Source: Myxococcales bacterium | Lineage (GTDB): Bacteria; Myxococcota_A; Bradymonadia; UBA4248 | NCBI GenBank assembly: GCA_004554395.1 | Contig: SFMP01000188.1 | Location: 1 to 6,691, forward strand | Direction: 5' to 3' | DNA length: 6,691 nucleotides | Part shown: piece after piece, positions 1 through 6,121 of the stretch | How positions within the stretch are numbered: the stretch's first letter is position 1 | Layout of the letters: each line of letters starts with the position of its first letter | The notes under the pieces: generated by a model | Database searches by the model: none | The model's input: only the letters and a program-made list of their open reading frames with translations | Told to the model about the DNA's origin: nothing | Position numbers and translations under genes: made by a program

Positions 1-316
1 CGGGCGGGGTTCCAAAATAAAAAAAAACGACGAAACCCGCACAACGCGCGGGGTTCCCAAATAAAAAAACGACGAAACCCGCACAACGCGCGGGGTTCCC
101 GAATAAAAAAACGACGAAACCCGCCTAACGGGCGGGGTTCCAAAATAAAAAAAAACGACGAAACCCGCACAACGCGCGGGGTTCCAAAATAAAAAAACGA
201 CGAAACCCGCACAACGCGCGGGGTTCCAAAATAAAAAAAAACGACGAAACCCGCACAACGCGCGGGGTTCCCAAATAAAAAAAACGACGAACCCCGCCCA
301 ACGGGCGGGGTTTTTC
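1..316. repeat. Tandem array of ~43-bp terminator-like hairpin units
   Basis: At least seven consecutive units lie head to tail. The landmark GGGGTT recurs at 6, 50, 92, 134, 178, 220, 264 and 307, giving spacings of 44, 42, 42, 44, 42, 44 and 43. Length differences come mostly from a run of 7-9 A. Each junction places an AAACCCGC arm before a GCGGGGTT arm around a three-base AAC loop; hairpins lie at about 36-52, 78-94, 120-136, 164-180, 206-222, 250-266 and 290-312. Read on the minus strand, each hairpin is followed by TTTCGTCG and then a run of T, which resembles an intrinsic terminator with a displaced U-tract. The array starts before base 1, so the true copy number is unknown. It lies just downstream of the minus-strand lipoprotein genes. 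There are no unique spacers, so it is not CRISPR. Confidence 0.93.
290..316. terminator. Perfect intrinsic terminator, possibly bidirectional
   Basis: The arms AACCCCGCCC (290-299) and GGGCGGGGTT (303-312) pair perfectly over 10 bp around the loop AAC. On the plus strand the stem runs directly into TTTTT (311-315). On the minus strand the stem is followed by CGTCG and eight T. The minus-strand lipoprotein gene ends at 326, ten bases from the T-run, so this is its natural terminator. It is the only member of the array with a full perfect stem and an immediate T-tract on the plus strand, and may be the parent or the capping unit of the array. Confidence 0.8.
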
Positions 317-325
317 AAAGAAGCA

Positions 326-817
326 CTACTTAATCGTTGCAGCCGAATACTTCTTCGCGACGTCTTTGGCATCTTCGAAGACCTGACTGCAATCGTCGTC
401 GAATAAGTCTTCGTATTTTTTCTTGACTTCAGTGGCAGAACCACCACCAGTGCAGGCTTGTGCTTGATTATAATATCGATCGATCAATATCAAAGCAGCC
501 ATGTAGTAGCCCGAGTTTGTGAGCCGCGTCGCCAAGTTCTCGAGCGATCCAGCTTTTTTCTTCGCGTCGAGATAGTCGATGCATGCCTCTGCCAACGACG
601 ACTTATCTTTACCGTCGTCGTCGTCGTAAGCGCCGGCAAATGACTCAATGCCCTCTAACATATTTGCGCACGAAGATTTCGTCGAGAGATTGTCGTGTAG
701 CTCCCCGACAATCTTGTGGATTTGCGGTTCATGTGTCTGATCGGGAATGTCATCTTCGCACGCTACGCAAACAAAACACAAAGAACAAGCGGCGATTAAT
801 GCGTAAATCGATTTCAT
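326..817 (-). CDS. Putative four-cysteine lipoprotein (paralogue of 918-1433 product)
   Basis: This encodes 163 residues of unknown function. The N-terminus is a lipoprotein signal: Lys2, a hydrophobic stretch, then Val-Ala-Cys20 followed by Glu-Asp-Asp. The -3 residue is Cys rather than Leu, so the lipobox is atypical. Cysteines occur every third residue in the signal (11, 14, 17, 20). The mature part is acidic and probably helical, with cysteines at 50, 79, 122 and 143 that could form two disulfides in the periplasm. The start is supported by AGAGG (824-828 on the plus strand) six bases before ATG. The 918-1433 product shares the C-X28-C spacing and a similar hydrophobic segment ending in Leu-Ile-Asp-Arg-Tyr versus Leu-Leu-Asp-Thr-Tyr. 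The gene is the last of the minus-strand pair and runs into a terminator array. I recognise no domain or enzymatic motif; a surface or periplasmic structural role is a guess. Confidence 0.85.
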   Translation of the reverse strand: MKSIYALIAACSLCFVCVACEDDIPDQTHEPQIHKIVGELHDNLSTKSSCANMLEGIESFAGAYDDDDGKDKSSLAEACIDYLDAKKKAGSLENLATRLTNSGYYMAALILIDRYYNQAQACTGGGSATEVKKKYEDLFDDDCSQVFEDAKDVAKKYSAATIK

Positions 818-853
818 GGATAACCTCTATAGTATTGAGTATTGCGTATCGCG

Positions 854-885
854 AAACAGGCTTGCGCGGCGATCGGCGCAGCCTG
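854..885 (-). terminator. Hairpin between the two lipoprotein genes
   Basis: CAGGCTTGCGC (857-867) pairs with GCGCAGCCTG (876-885) over 10 bp with one bulged T and an 8-base loop. In the minus-strand transcript the stem is followed by only three T (then CGCG), so it would be a weak terminator or an mRNA-stability structure separating the 918-1433 gene from the 326-817 gene. Confidence 0.4.
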
Positions 886-902
886 GTAAATCAAAGACGA
901 CC

Positions 903-917
903 AGCGACTTCGTCGCT
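903..917 (-). other. Small hairpin immediately after a stop codon
   Basis: AGCGAC (903-908) and GTCGCT (912-917) form a perfect 6-bp stem with a three-base loop (GAA in the minus-strand RNA). It abuts the TAG stop (918-920) of the upstream lipoprotein gene. No continuous T-run follows on the minus strand, only a T-rich stretch further on. It could help 3'-end formation or protect the message. Confidence 0.35.
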
Positions 918-1433
918 CTACTGTTGTTTACTGCCACTCTCAACGGCTGCGCCGAGCGCCGCTTCCCAACCCTCGACCGACGTCAAGCCTTTCTTCGCAT
1001 TACTCCACGACTTGGCGGCTTCGGATTCTGCATCCGTAAACGCGCCATCGCAAACGGTCATGCTCTCGTGAATCGTCTTGAGCTGAGCGTATGTATCGAG
1101 AAGCATCATCGAAGAAAGGACGTTGCAAGCGACATCCGATACCGAATTCCAAGCGCCTTTCGTCGCATAATTTTTGTAATCCAAACCAGCATTTTTGAGG
1201 TCTTCACCGTGTTCGGCAACGTATGTCGTCATCGCAGCGGTTTGAGCGAGGCAAATTTTCGCAGCATCGGTTTCGGTGCCCTTGGCTGCGACGAGTGCAT
1301 CGTTGAGGCCTTTGGCTTGCGTGTAGATCGCCGGGCGGCAATCTTCGATATTGCGTTTGTTTCCATCGTCGTCGCTACAAGCGGCAAATGTACAAGCGAG
1401 AGCACCTATCATCAAAGCACAAATCTTTTTCAT
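918..1433 (-). CDS. Putative four-cysteine lipoprotein (paralogue of 326-817 product)
   Basis: This encodes 171 residues of unknown function. It begins with Met-Lys-Lys, a hydrophobic core and the lipobox Phe-Ala-Ala-Cys19, followed by Ser and three Asp, as expected of a lipid-anchored envelope protein. Mature cysteines sit at 32, 61, 103 and 128. The C32-X28-C61 spacing equals that of C50-X28-C79 in the neighbouring lipoprotein. The rest looks alpha-helical and rich in Ala, Lys, Asp and Glu. The ATG is supported by AAGGA (1441-1445 on the plus strand) seven bases upstream. The leader word ACTATAAAGG closely matches ACTATAGAGG before the other lipoprotein gene, which fits gene duplication including the leader. 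A 97-base gap with two hairpins separates the pair, so they may be cotranscribed with attenuation or expressed separately. No known family was recognised. Confidence 0.87.
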   Translation of the reverse strand: MKKICALMIGALACTFAACSDDDGNKRNIEDCRPAIYTQAKGLNDALVAAKGTETDAAKICLAQTAAMTTYVAEHGEDLKNAGLDYKNYATKGAWNSVSDVACNVLSSMMLLDTYAQLKTIHESMTVCDGAFTDAESEAAKSWSNAKKGLTSVEGWEAALGAAVESGSKQQ

Positions 1434-1507
1434 TTTGAATTCCTTTATAGTTTTGTCTACCGACTAGAAATTCTCTGGCTTTACGATAAAGAGTCAGAAA
1501 ACGCCAT

Positions 1508-1538
1508 ACAGATTAGCGATCTGTGAATGAAATATCAA
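1508..1538 (-). promoter_or_regulatory. Possible promoter with operator-like inverted repeat
   Basis: On the minus strand, TTGATA (plus 1533-1538) lies 17 bases before TAATCT (plus 1510-1515), a good -35 with a poor -10. The -10 falls inside an inverted repeat ACAGAT (1508-1513), five-base spacer, ATCTGT (1519-1524). A start near 1503 would give the 918-1433 lipoprotein gene a leader of about 70 bases. The overlap of the inverted repeat with the -10 would suit a repressor site. The match is modest, so this is tentative. Confidence 0.3.
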
Positions 1539-1825
1539 TCATCAAACGCAAAATGACACACACAAACACCTACCATCGCCCCGATTTTGCCCCGCATCTT
1601 CTCCTGATTTATCGATTTTCCTTGGCGCCATTAGGCGGATTGTTAGCCTAAAACTATCAAAAGCATCAATTTGTTTGCAGATAATTCAAATTATTTGGCT
1701 AAAGTATGAATTTTGTTCATTTCCCGAATGAAAAAAGGCTTTCGATGCGACGTCGAAGGCACGACGAAAAATCGATGCTTTATCCTTTTCCAAAATGCTT
1801 ATAAAGTAACCGTTTTTGATGTCGA

Positions 1826-1854
1826 GGCGATGGGCGAAATGCGCCCCCATCGCC
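1826..1854 (+). promoter_or_regulatory. Strong leader hairpin upstream of the propeller gene
   Basis: GGCGATGG (1826-1833) pairs with CCATCGCC (1847-1854), and inside it GCG (1834-1836) pairs with CGC (1842-1844). This gives 11 bp with a two-base CC bulge and a five-base loop. No T-run follows. It ends 48 bases before the proposed ATG at 1903, so it would sit in the leader RNA. It could affect mRNA stability or bind a regulator; no riboswitch class was recognised. Confidence 0.5.
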
Positions 1855-1878
1855 CCCATATCCCTACATCTATCGACG

Positions 1879-1891
1879 TTCGATATTCGAA
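1879..1891 (+). promoter_or_regulatory. Inverted repeat just before the start codon
   Basis: TTCGA (1879-1883) and TCGAA (1887-1891) flank a TAT spacer and end 11 bases before ATG 1903. This is where a ribosome binding site would be expected, yet no GGAG-like sequence is visible. It could be a small operator or a hairpin affecting ribosome access, or chance, since TCGA is very common here. Confidence 0.25.
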
Positions 1892-1902
1892 AAGCGACAA
1901 AA

Positions 1903-4900
1903 ATGTCTGAAGAAATCATTAAAGATATCAATAAATCCGAAGAAAACTCGATAAACGATGATTCATCCGAATCTTCTGCAACCCCTCCCAACACAGACGA
2001 CGATACGATCTCGGGCAACCCAAATACGGCCCCTAGCGAGCAAACAGAATCGAGCGCCGAGAATACAGCCCCTAGCGAGCAAACAGAATCGGGCGCCGAA
2101 ACAGATTTGGCGAGCGATTCCATTCCCGAATCGATATCGACACCCGTCGCGATCGACGACGTCGACGAAGAAGCCGTGCGAGCGATTCAAGCCGAGTGGA
2201 AGGCAAATCGCAAAATCAAGCGGCTCACGCCGGTCAATGCACTACTCATGCTCGGCGTGCTTGGATTCGTGCCGTGGTATATCTATGGCGCACGGCAAGA
2301 TATCGAATATTTCTTTTCATCGAGTGATCCCGTCGATCTCGGGCAAGTCGATGGATTTGCGATGGGCATCGACGACGAAGCCCCCGTCTATCCCGATAAC
2401 CGCTATGTGCGCGTGCGCGGCATTCCCATTCGCCAAGTTGGCATTGGCATGCGCGACAATCCCATCAGTGGAACGGTCAAAAAACACGTCTATCAGCTCA
2501 TGGGAAGCCCCGTCTACGTCGAAGAAAACGCCGAAGAATCCCAATATGCCGATTTCATGTCGAAGATGACGTCGACATTTCAGCCCGATACGATCGTCGA
2601 TCCCATCGATATCGTCGGGCGTATGCGCCGATTCGATACCGCCGATGCGAAAAAATACGTCCCCATTCGCAACTACTATAGCGAAAAATATGGCACCGTC
2701 TTTTGCGAAAATATGTCGCCCAGCGAGCGAAAGCGCAAGGCGGCATTATTGGGGCGCGGTGGCGTATCGGTTCAAATCATGCCCGATGGTAGCGTCATAC
2801 AAGCCGACACGCAAACGCACGATACGCTCATCGACGTCGAACCGCTACGCGGTCGATCGGCGACGGCATTGGGCAAAAATGGCACATTGCTACATTCTAT
2901 CGATGCAGGCCTCACTTGGCGCAAAGCGACGGTGAGCGACGAAGTGTCGCCGCTAGCCATTGCCTACGACATTGCCAACGATCAAATCTTGTTTGGCGGC
3001 GCTCGTGGGTGGACAGGCCAAGTCGATGGAAAGGGCGTTTTCAACGCCCTGCCGCTCACTCAAGACATTCGAGACCTCGCTTTTACGGGCGCAGAACCCG
3101 ATTCTGGGCTTCCAGCACTCATCGCCGTAGGCCGCGAAGGCTTGATCGAAGTGGCATATCGCACGGCGGGCGTCTGGTCACCGGCGACGATCGACAACCG
3201 ACTAAGCTTCAACGGCATTATGCGCGATGGAGACGTTTGGTTTGCCGTCGGATCGAACGATACGCTCATGTACCGAAACGACGACTTGCGCGGTGCAGCC
3301 GATGGCTGGATCGAGTCCGTTTCGCCCGCGCGCGCGAAATGGCTGGGCATTGCCAAAATCCCCGGCTATGCCGTCGCCGTCGGTACAAACGGAAACGTCG
3401 CGCGCCTTAGCCTCTCCGATGCGCACTCGGGCAATGCCACGTGGACGACTTGGGCGCACGACGATGTGCCCGGTATCGATTACGACGCTGAACTACGCGC
3501 CAGCGCCGTTTCCGACGACGGCAAAACGTGGGTCGCCGTCGGTTCGCAAGGCGCCATCGTCGTCGCACACGCCGACGAAAACGGCAAATTTGGCGCCATT
3601 CATCGCATTTCGGGCGCCTACGACGCCTACGGATTCCTCGACGACTTCCAAAACGGCACAACTGCCGAAGCCGCACTGGCAGAAACTATCGCCCGCCATA
3701 CAAACGAAGATTTCCACGACGTAACCTATGCACACGGCATGTTCTATGCCGTCGGCGAAAACTCGACGCTCATGACGAGTCGCGATGGGCATCATTGGCA
3801 AAAACGCCCAGTCCACGTCAAAGGCAAAGCACTGCGATCTATAGCCTTCACGCCCGATGGCACAGGCGTTATCGGCGGCGAAAAAGGCACACTACTCGTG
3901 ACATCAGATGCGGGCAAGATCTGGCGCACAAAGACTTCGCCGACCGAGCGTTCGATCTACGACATCGCCGTTTCGCCCGATTATCCAAACGGATTCGTCT
4001 TCGCCGGCGCATTCGGGCTCTGGGGCTTTTGCGAAACGACGGGCGAATCGAAGTGTTACTTGCGTTCCCGAAATGCCGATTTTCACTATCGATCGATCGA
4101 ATTCGCCAAAGGCGCACAAAAATCATCGGGCTTGCGCGTCGTCGCCGCCGGCGACGACGATCACATCGACAAGATCGACGACGCTCCACGCGACAAAGTC
4201 GTCACCTCACTTTGGAATCCCCCAAGCGCACACATCGGCGCCATCGCACTCACCGACGACGAACTCCCTCTCAAACCCGATGCCCCACGTGGGCAAATCG
4301 AACTCGTCGCCGCCGGAAACGGCGGTATATATCGCTCCTACGACTCGGGCTATACGTTCAAACGCGAGCAAACTGGGCTGCGCTCCCCTATCCAATCGAT
4401 CGCCATTACACCAAACGGTAGCATAGCCCTTGCTTTCGACGGCAAAGGGCAAGCCATCTACGATGCCGATGCTCGCCGACTCTGGAAGCCCATCGCACAA
4501 AACCCAAAACGACAATACCTAGGCGGCACGATCGTCAAAGACATCGCAAGCCCAAGCGCTTTCAATGCATTCAAAGCCTACCTCTTCGATCGATCTTGCA
4601 TCTATGCCCAAAACTTATCGGCACTATCGAAACAGAATGCGATTCAAATCCCCGATAAAAATGCAGAATCAAATACAAATATCGATAGTAATATCGAACA
4701 AAATACATCCAACGCACGCAATGCCGATGCCCGCCCAGTTGCTTGCCTATCGCCCCAAGACGCCGCCAAGGGCCAAATACAATCGATCGTCGCCACGCCT
4801 ACGGGCATTGCCATCGCCGTCGGTTCCGCGCTTGCGACACGCGTCGTCGCACTCGATGCCGCCGATCTCGGATCAGAACGGGTTATCGATGGCGACGATA

Positions 4901-5964
4901 TCGAAGCCATCGCCACGCCATTTATCCCGCTCACGGGTCAATCGGTCGTCGCCAAATTCCCCGGCAATCTCGGCGATTACCGACTCATTTCGTGCACAGT
5001 ATCCGATACCGCAGGCAGGCTAGCCATCGTCGACGACGCCCAACGCGTTCTGATCGACGCCAATGGATCGGTGACGCCAAACGTCGCCGATGCGATTTGC
5101 TCCGATGGCGACATCATCGCCCTGACCTACTCTGACGCCGATGTTTCGCAAGGAATATATCGCCTCAATGCCCTACGCGGCGATCAAACCGTCTGGTCGG
5201 TCGCCCTAGGCTTTGCCCCCCAAAGCGCTCGCATGGGGCGAAACGCCGCGGGGCGTTGGTGGATCGCCGTCGTCGCCCAAGGCGCAACCGATCCATCGAT
5301 TCTCATGAGTTCCGACGGTCGATCGTGGTCATGGCGTCGCGACATGCTCATCGATTTTAATGCCGTCGCCACAGCGCAAAACACCGCCATCGCCGTCGGC
5401 GACTACGGCAGCATCTATGTCTCCGATAATGCCGGCAAATCGTGGACGCCAGCCCAAACGTCGTCAAAACTCACCCTCCGCGACGTTTGCATATCGTCCG
5501 ATGCCTCGTTTGCCCTAGCCGTTGGCGACGGTGGCACCGTCTATCGCGCCCAAAACAACCTCCAACGCTGGACAAAGCTCAAATACAAACTCGACATCGA
5601 CCTCACATCGTGTGCCATTGTCGAGCAAAACGACCGATTCCAAACCTATATCGCCGGCAAAGGTGGTGCCATCTACACTACGCTCGACCCAGAACTCGCC
5701 AAACTCGACCTCGTCCCGAGCCCAGCTGTCGAAGATATCTACAGCATGACCGCTCTCGAAACAGGCGAAGTCATCGCCGTTGGCGGCGTCTACCAAAACC
5801 CCGACACCATCTGCGAAGAAGGCTTCCTCGTCGAATCCGACGTCTCCCCTCGAAGCATTTGGACCACCATCCTATTCGCCTTGGCGCTCCTCGTCTTCTG
5901 GGCTTGGACGCTCAAAACATTCATCATCAGCGTCAAACATCGTCGCGATTTCGACGACGAATGA
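1903..5964 (+). CDS. Giant doubly membrane-anchored Asp-box/YCF48-like beta-propeller protein
   Basis: This encodes 1353 residues. Residues 1-107 form an acidic, Ser/Thr-rich, apparently disordered tail. A basic patch (102-107) precedes membrane helix 112-129. Residues 140-290 are a domain I do not recognise. About 300-1310 hold many blade-like repeats of the Ala-Val-Gly...Gly-Thr-Leu type. Asp-box motifs (Ser-x-Asp-x-Gly-x-Thr-Trp or variants) lie at 332-339, 626-632, 667-674, 812-819, 1136-1142 and 1174-1181. A low-complexity Asn-rich linker (about 907-940) splits the repeats into two blocks. A second membrane helix (1319-1338) is followed by a short tail starting Lys-His-Arg-Arg. Topology is probably both ends cytoplasmic with the propellers in the periplasm. 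YCF48/BNR propellers usually serve as scaffolds or ligand-binding domains; no catalytic set was recognised. The frame is open back to ATG 1819, but that stretch contains the leader hairpin and looks non-coding, so ATG 1903 is preferred. Neither start has a clear ribosome binding site. Confidence 0.92.
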   Translation: MSEEIIKDINKSEENSINDDSSESSATPPNTDDDTISGNPNTAPSEQTESSAENTAPSEQTESGAETDLASDSIPESISTPVAIDDVDEEAVRAIQAEWKANRKIKRLTPVNALLMLGVLGFVPWYIYGARQDIEYFFSSSDPVDLGQVDGFAMGIDDEAPVYPDNRYVRVRGIPIRQVGIGMRDNPISGTVKKHVYQLMGSPVYVEENAEESQYADFMSKMTSTFQPDTIVDPIDIVGRMRRFDTADAKKYVPIRNYYSEKYGTVFCENMSPSERKRKAALLGRGGVSVQIMPDGSVIQADTQTHDTLIDVEPLRGRSATALGKNGTLLHSIDAGLTWRKATVSDEVSPLAIAYDIANDQILFGGARGWTGQVDGKGVFNALPLTQDIRDLAFTGAEPDSGLPALIAVGREGLIEVAYRTAGVWSPATIDNRLSFNGIMRDGDVWFAVGSNDTLMYRNDDLRGAADGWIESVSPARAKWLGIAKIPGYAVAVGTNGNVARLSLSDAHSGNATWTTWAHDDVPGIDYDAELRASAVSDDGKTWVAVGSQGAIVVAHADENGKFGAIHRISGAYDAYGFLDDFQNGTTAEAALAETIARHTNEDFHDVTYAHGMFYAVGENSTLMTSRDGHHWQKRPVHVKGKALRSIAFTPDGTGVIGGEKGTLLVTSDAGKIWRTKTSPTERSIYDIAVSPDYPNGFVFAGAFGLWGFCETTGESKCYLRSRNADFHYRSIEFAKGAQKSSGLRVVAAGDDDHIDKIDDAPRDKVVTSLWNPPSAHIGAIALTDDELPLKPDAPRGQIELVAAGNGGIYRSYDSGYTFKREQTGLRSPIQSIAITPNGSIALAFDGKGQAIYDADARRLWKPIAQNPKRQYLGGTIVKDIASPSAFNAFKAYLFDRSCIYAQNLSALSKQNAIQIPDKNAESNTNIDSNIEQNTSNARNADARPVACLSPQDAAKGQIQSIVATPTGIAIAVGSALATRVVALDAADLGSERVIDGDDIEAIATPFIPLTGQSVVAKFPGNLGDYRLISCTVSDTAGRLAIVDDAQRVLIDANGSVTPNVADAICSDGDIIALTYSDADVSQGIYRLNALRGDQTVWSVALGFAPQSARMGRNAAGRWWIAVVAQGATDPSILMSSDGRSWSWRRDMLIDFNAVATAQNTAIAVGDYGSIYVSDNAGKSWTPAQTSSKLTLRDVCISSDASFALAVGDGGTVYRAQNNLQRWTKLKYKLDIDLTSCAIVEQNDRFQTYIAGKGGAIYTTLDPELAKLDLVPSPAVEDIYSMTALETGEVIAVGGVYQNPDTICEEGFLVESDVSPRSIWTTILFALALLVFWAWTLKTFIISVKHRRDFDDE
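2023..2100 (+). repeat. In-frame 39-bp tandem duplication in the acidic tail
   Basis: Two adjacent 39-base copies (2023-2061 and 2062-2100) encode 13 residues each, beginning Asn-Thr-Ala-Pro-Ser-Glu-Gln-Thr-Glu-Ser and differing by Ser versus Gly near the end. They lie in the predicted disordered cytoplasmic tail (residues 41-66) of the propeller protein. The copies differ at only a few bases, so the duplication is recent or homogenised. Confidence 0.9.
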
Positions 5965-5996
5965 CGCCATTTCAACTTTATATATTTGGTTTTCAA

Positions 5997-6037
5997 TGTG
6001 CGCTCAATTTCAATATTGGGCGCACAATTTCAATATT
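5997..6037 (+). terminator. AT-rich gap hairpin with overlapping direct repeat
   Basis: TGTGCGC (5997-6003) pairs with GCGCACA (6020-6026). The pairing continues inward through a T-G wobble and CAAT/ATTG, giving about 12 bp around a six-base loop. It lies 32 bases after the propeller stop codon, a natural terminator position, but only ATTT follows, so termination would be weak. The 13-base word CAATTTCAATATT occurs at 6005-6017, inside the hairpin, and again at 6025-6037, a period of 20. The whole 5965-6121 gap is much more AT-rich than the genes around it and probably also holds the promoter of yccF, though no good -35/-10 pair stands out. Confidence 0.45.
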
Positions 6038-6121
6038 AAATACATTTATTTTAACATTGAAATTTCTTTTAATATTTATGATTTCTTTTTATCCTCCCTC
6101 AACACATAGGAGATAACGACG

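Larger units (their letters stand above)
1434..1902. other. 469-bp divergent intergenic region
   Basis: This region separates the minus-strand lipoproteins from the plus-strand propeller gene and must carry promoters for both directions. Besides the entries listed separately, it has TTAGGC/GCCTAA (1631-1636 and 1646-1651, nine-base loop) and an AT-rich inverted repeat ATAATT/AATTAT (1681-1686 and 1689-1694). I could not pick a convincing plus-strand -35/-10 pair. A 61-codon reading frame from ATG 1728 runs into the propeller start without a ribosome binding site and is probably not a gene. Confidence 0.6.

Noticed and set aside
1..316. Possible CRISPR array
   Set aside because: The whole unit repeats, with no unique spacers of constant length, and no cas genes are present.
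816..1526. 236-codon plus-strand reading frame
   Set aside because: It lies antisense across the 918-1433 lipoprotein gene, which has a signal peptide and ribosome binding site. The plus-strand product is Arg/Phe-rich with no recognisable domain.
1728..1910. 61-codon plus-strand frame starting Met-Lys-Lys-Gly-Phe as a leader peptide
   Set aside because: There is no ribosome binding site and no family resemblance, and it overlaps the leader hairpin and the propeller start.
1686..2123. 145-codon minus-strand reading frame over the start of the propeller gene
   Set aside because: Its repetitive Cys-Ser-Leu-Gly product is the antisense of the duplicated acidic tail, so it mirrors the real gene.
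3528..4421. 297-codon plus-strand frame inside the propeller gene
   Set aside because: The product is almost all Arg, His and Ser, typical of an out-of-frame reading of codons rich in GCC, CGA and TCG.
6057..6082. TTGAAA and TATGAT as the yccF promoter
   Set aside because: The spacer is only 14 bases, too short for a standard sigma-70 promoter.
5442..6116. 224-codon plus-strand frame running past the propeller stop codon
   Set aside because: The Arg/Pro/His-rich composition is that of a shifted frame and has no start signal.
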